Origin: Neelides folsomi
Lineage: Eukaryota > Arthropoda > Collembola > Neelipleona > Neelidae
DNA: 64,000 bases
Assembly: GCA_034687125.1 (NCBI GenBank)
Contig: JAQGBZ010000038.1
Span: 186,001 to 250,000, forward strand
Direction: 5' to 3'
In this document: piece by piece, positions 62,385-64,000 of the stretch
How the letters are laid out: every line of letters begins with the position of its first letter
Position numbering within the stretch: the first letter of the stretch is position 1
Program-made: the position numbers and the translations under genes
The notes under the pieces: model-generated
What the model was told of the DNA's origin: nothing
The model's database searches: none
Seen by the model: only the letters and a program-made list of their open reading frames with translations

Positions 62385-63200
62385 TCGATAACATTTGATA
62401 ACATGCGATGCCTTTGATGTAGTCAATAGAAGGCCGTTTTCCAAAATCAGACACAACTCTTAAGTATCAGACTTAAATTCTGAATGGCTTCGAAAATATT
62501 ATCATATGCATTTTTATTACTATTTGACATTAATACATAAATTATTGGAAGAACAATTCCATTTTGGGTTCCATGGATAACATAAAATTGTTTGAATAAT
62601 TGTGGCGATGACTTAAAGGTTCCATCTGCGAACCAATGCTCACAACGACCCAAAAATTTTAAGTTATTTCTCGTTGAAAATATAATTTCCAACGAAAATT
62701 CCTTTCAGGAATATATATTTTCTCATAGAATATAGTGTCATATAGAAGAAATTCTTTTCCATTTTGGGTCATTTTATAAATATCTGAAATTTCAAGTTCG
62801 GATAATATTTTAGGATTTCTTGGAAAATGTGCACTTCTAGTAGCTCGAACTGTTCGTTTTAAAGATGCTGTTTTTGGCAATATTGCTGCAACTCCATCAG
62901 TTAAATTCTGTGAAACTGAAGCAATAGTAGATTTGGTTGAATCCGTTGTAGCTATGGCCTTTTCTTTAATCTTTCCATTTATTTCAAGAGTGTCTATTTG
63001 TATTGGGTCCGGAAGATGATTGTGATTATCAGAGTGATGAGATACATCATTATTTATTGTGTAACACCCTTCCCTTGCATTTGTCTCTTTCTTTCGCCTG
63101 CCACTTTGTACAACGCCAAATCTTTTTATCATTAGCTTCTTTTGATTCAAAGATAAAAGTAAATCCTTCAAATACAAGAGTGGGGGGGTGTGTTTGATAT
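62385..63200 (-). pseudogene. MULE transposase relic with FLYWCH-like finger
   Basis: Read on the minus strand in three or more frames. About 63178-63053 gives LVFEGFTFIFESK, then IWRCTKWQAKERDKCKGRV; after a frameshift near 63055 the next frame gives DNHNHLPDP. Together they form a FLYWCH-type Cys2His2 finger. That second frame ends near 62660. From about 62692, after another frameshift, comes the start of the MULE catalytic domain: HWFADGTFKSSPQLFKQFYV (first catalytic Asp in ADGTF) and PIIYVLMSN. A stop and shift near 62455 precede VVSDFGKRPSIDYIKGIACY, the usual second-Asp region. The C-terminal part is missing. Not functional. No terminal repeats were identified. Confidence 0.75.
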
Positions 63201-64000
63201 ACCAAAATGACCGTTGTAACTCCGTTCCAAAAATGACAGCCCGTTTTTTTGATCCGACCCTCCGTCTTTGAGAAATCAACGATAATGTGGGTTTTTGGGA
63301 TGGGCGGGAAAAAAGACTTTTGAAATATTTTAAAAAAGTTGGCAAGTTTTTGAGTTTGACATACGTTCATAGGGAAACGTTTTTGCAAATTCTTTCCCTC
63401 TCTTGCCTGATTCTTTATGATTAAAAAAATTGTGTGCGGCTCCGGGCCCATAATGTACCAGGAGCGGATTGTTCCTGTCCGCCCCGACCTTCTGGCTCGG
63501 GTAATACCCGAATCGGGTGGCAAATGCCAAACTCTGTGACATTGTCATGATCTTAAGAGGTTTGTAATATTAATTAAGCCCACACTATTGTAATAAGAGC
63601 TAAATGTCGACGGATTACCTAAATACACTGATATTTTATAACTAAAGACCAGCAAAGAGCACGTCTTCCGACGGTTTCGTAACTTCTACCCATTGTATGT
63701 CCTGGCCCGAAATCTGTCTGGGGGGTGTGATTTTAAAAGTATCCTGGTCGGGGGACACATATCCTACGGTTTGTACCATTTAATAGTTTATCAACCGGTC
63801 GGGAGACTGGCCGATTGCTGATATTTAATGTAATATAACAATGTAGGTATTAATAGAAAATTACCTTTAAATAATTATTTCGAGCAAATGTTATTTTCAA
63901 ATTAAAACTTGAGTTTGTAATCAATTACACAATTAAAATATGAATACTGATGGAGTTGTTTGCAAAGCAAAATGAATGTTTGAGTCCTTTGGGTAAAATG
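63201..64000. other. Window end, possible further transposon debris
   Basis: 63200-63540 has overlapping open frames on the minus strand and GC-rich patches unlike the surrounding AT-rich DNA, perhaps belonging to the MULE-type relic. 63600-63830 is also GC-richer. No protein family was recognised. Confidence 0.35.

Overview
The window is animal nuclear DNA. It is strongly AT-rich, its coding regions are broken into short exons by GT-AG introns, it carries an intact U2 snRNA gene, and it is littered with short inverted-repeat transposon derivatives. Gene content (a glucan-binding GH16-like protein, a methuselah/adhesion-like receptor) and the arthropod-like U2 point to an arthropod. A crustacean such as a parasitic copepod is my guess, but nothing in the sequence fixes the species. 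Almost none of the long open frames are genes; I rebuilt the genes exon by exon from splice signals, phase continuity and family resemblance.

Layout. (1) 1609-9315, plus strand: 13-exon SLC7A14-type amino-acid transporter, complete except that exon 3 reads one base short. (2) 9316-16190: AT-rich intergenic DNA with a mariner relic. (3) 16191-43812, minus strand: five-exon seven-transmembrane receptor of the secretin-like (class B) superfamily, with an 18.5-kb first intron containing several MITEs and almost no extracellular N-terminus. (4) 46551-46737, minus: U2 snRNA. (5) 48381-49945, minus: four-exon AT-hook chromatin protein. (6) 51314-53773, minus: eight-exon membrane-anchored short collagen ending in a complete collagen-IV-type NC1 domain. 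(7) 58136-61080, minus: 14-exon membrane-anchored beta-1,3-glucan-binding-protein-like (GH16) gene with a 10-nt micro-exon and lost catalytic residues. (8) 62385-63200, minus: broken MULE transposase with a FLYWCH-like finger. The rest is non-coding DNA or small non-autonomous elements.

The two most unusual genes are neighbours on the same strand: a type II membrane collagen with an NC1 domain and a type II membrane glucan-binding-like protein. Each joins a normally secreted extracellular domain to a short cytosolic tail and one membrane span. I infer cell-surface matrix or recognition roles. There is no sequence evidence that they act together. All exon models come from reading by eye; transcript data would settle them.
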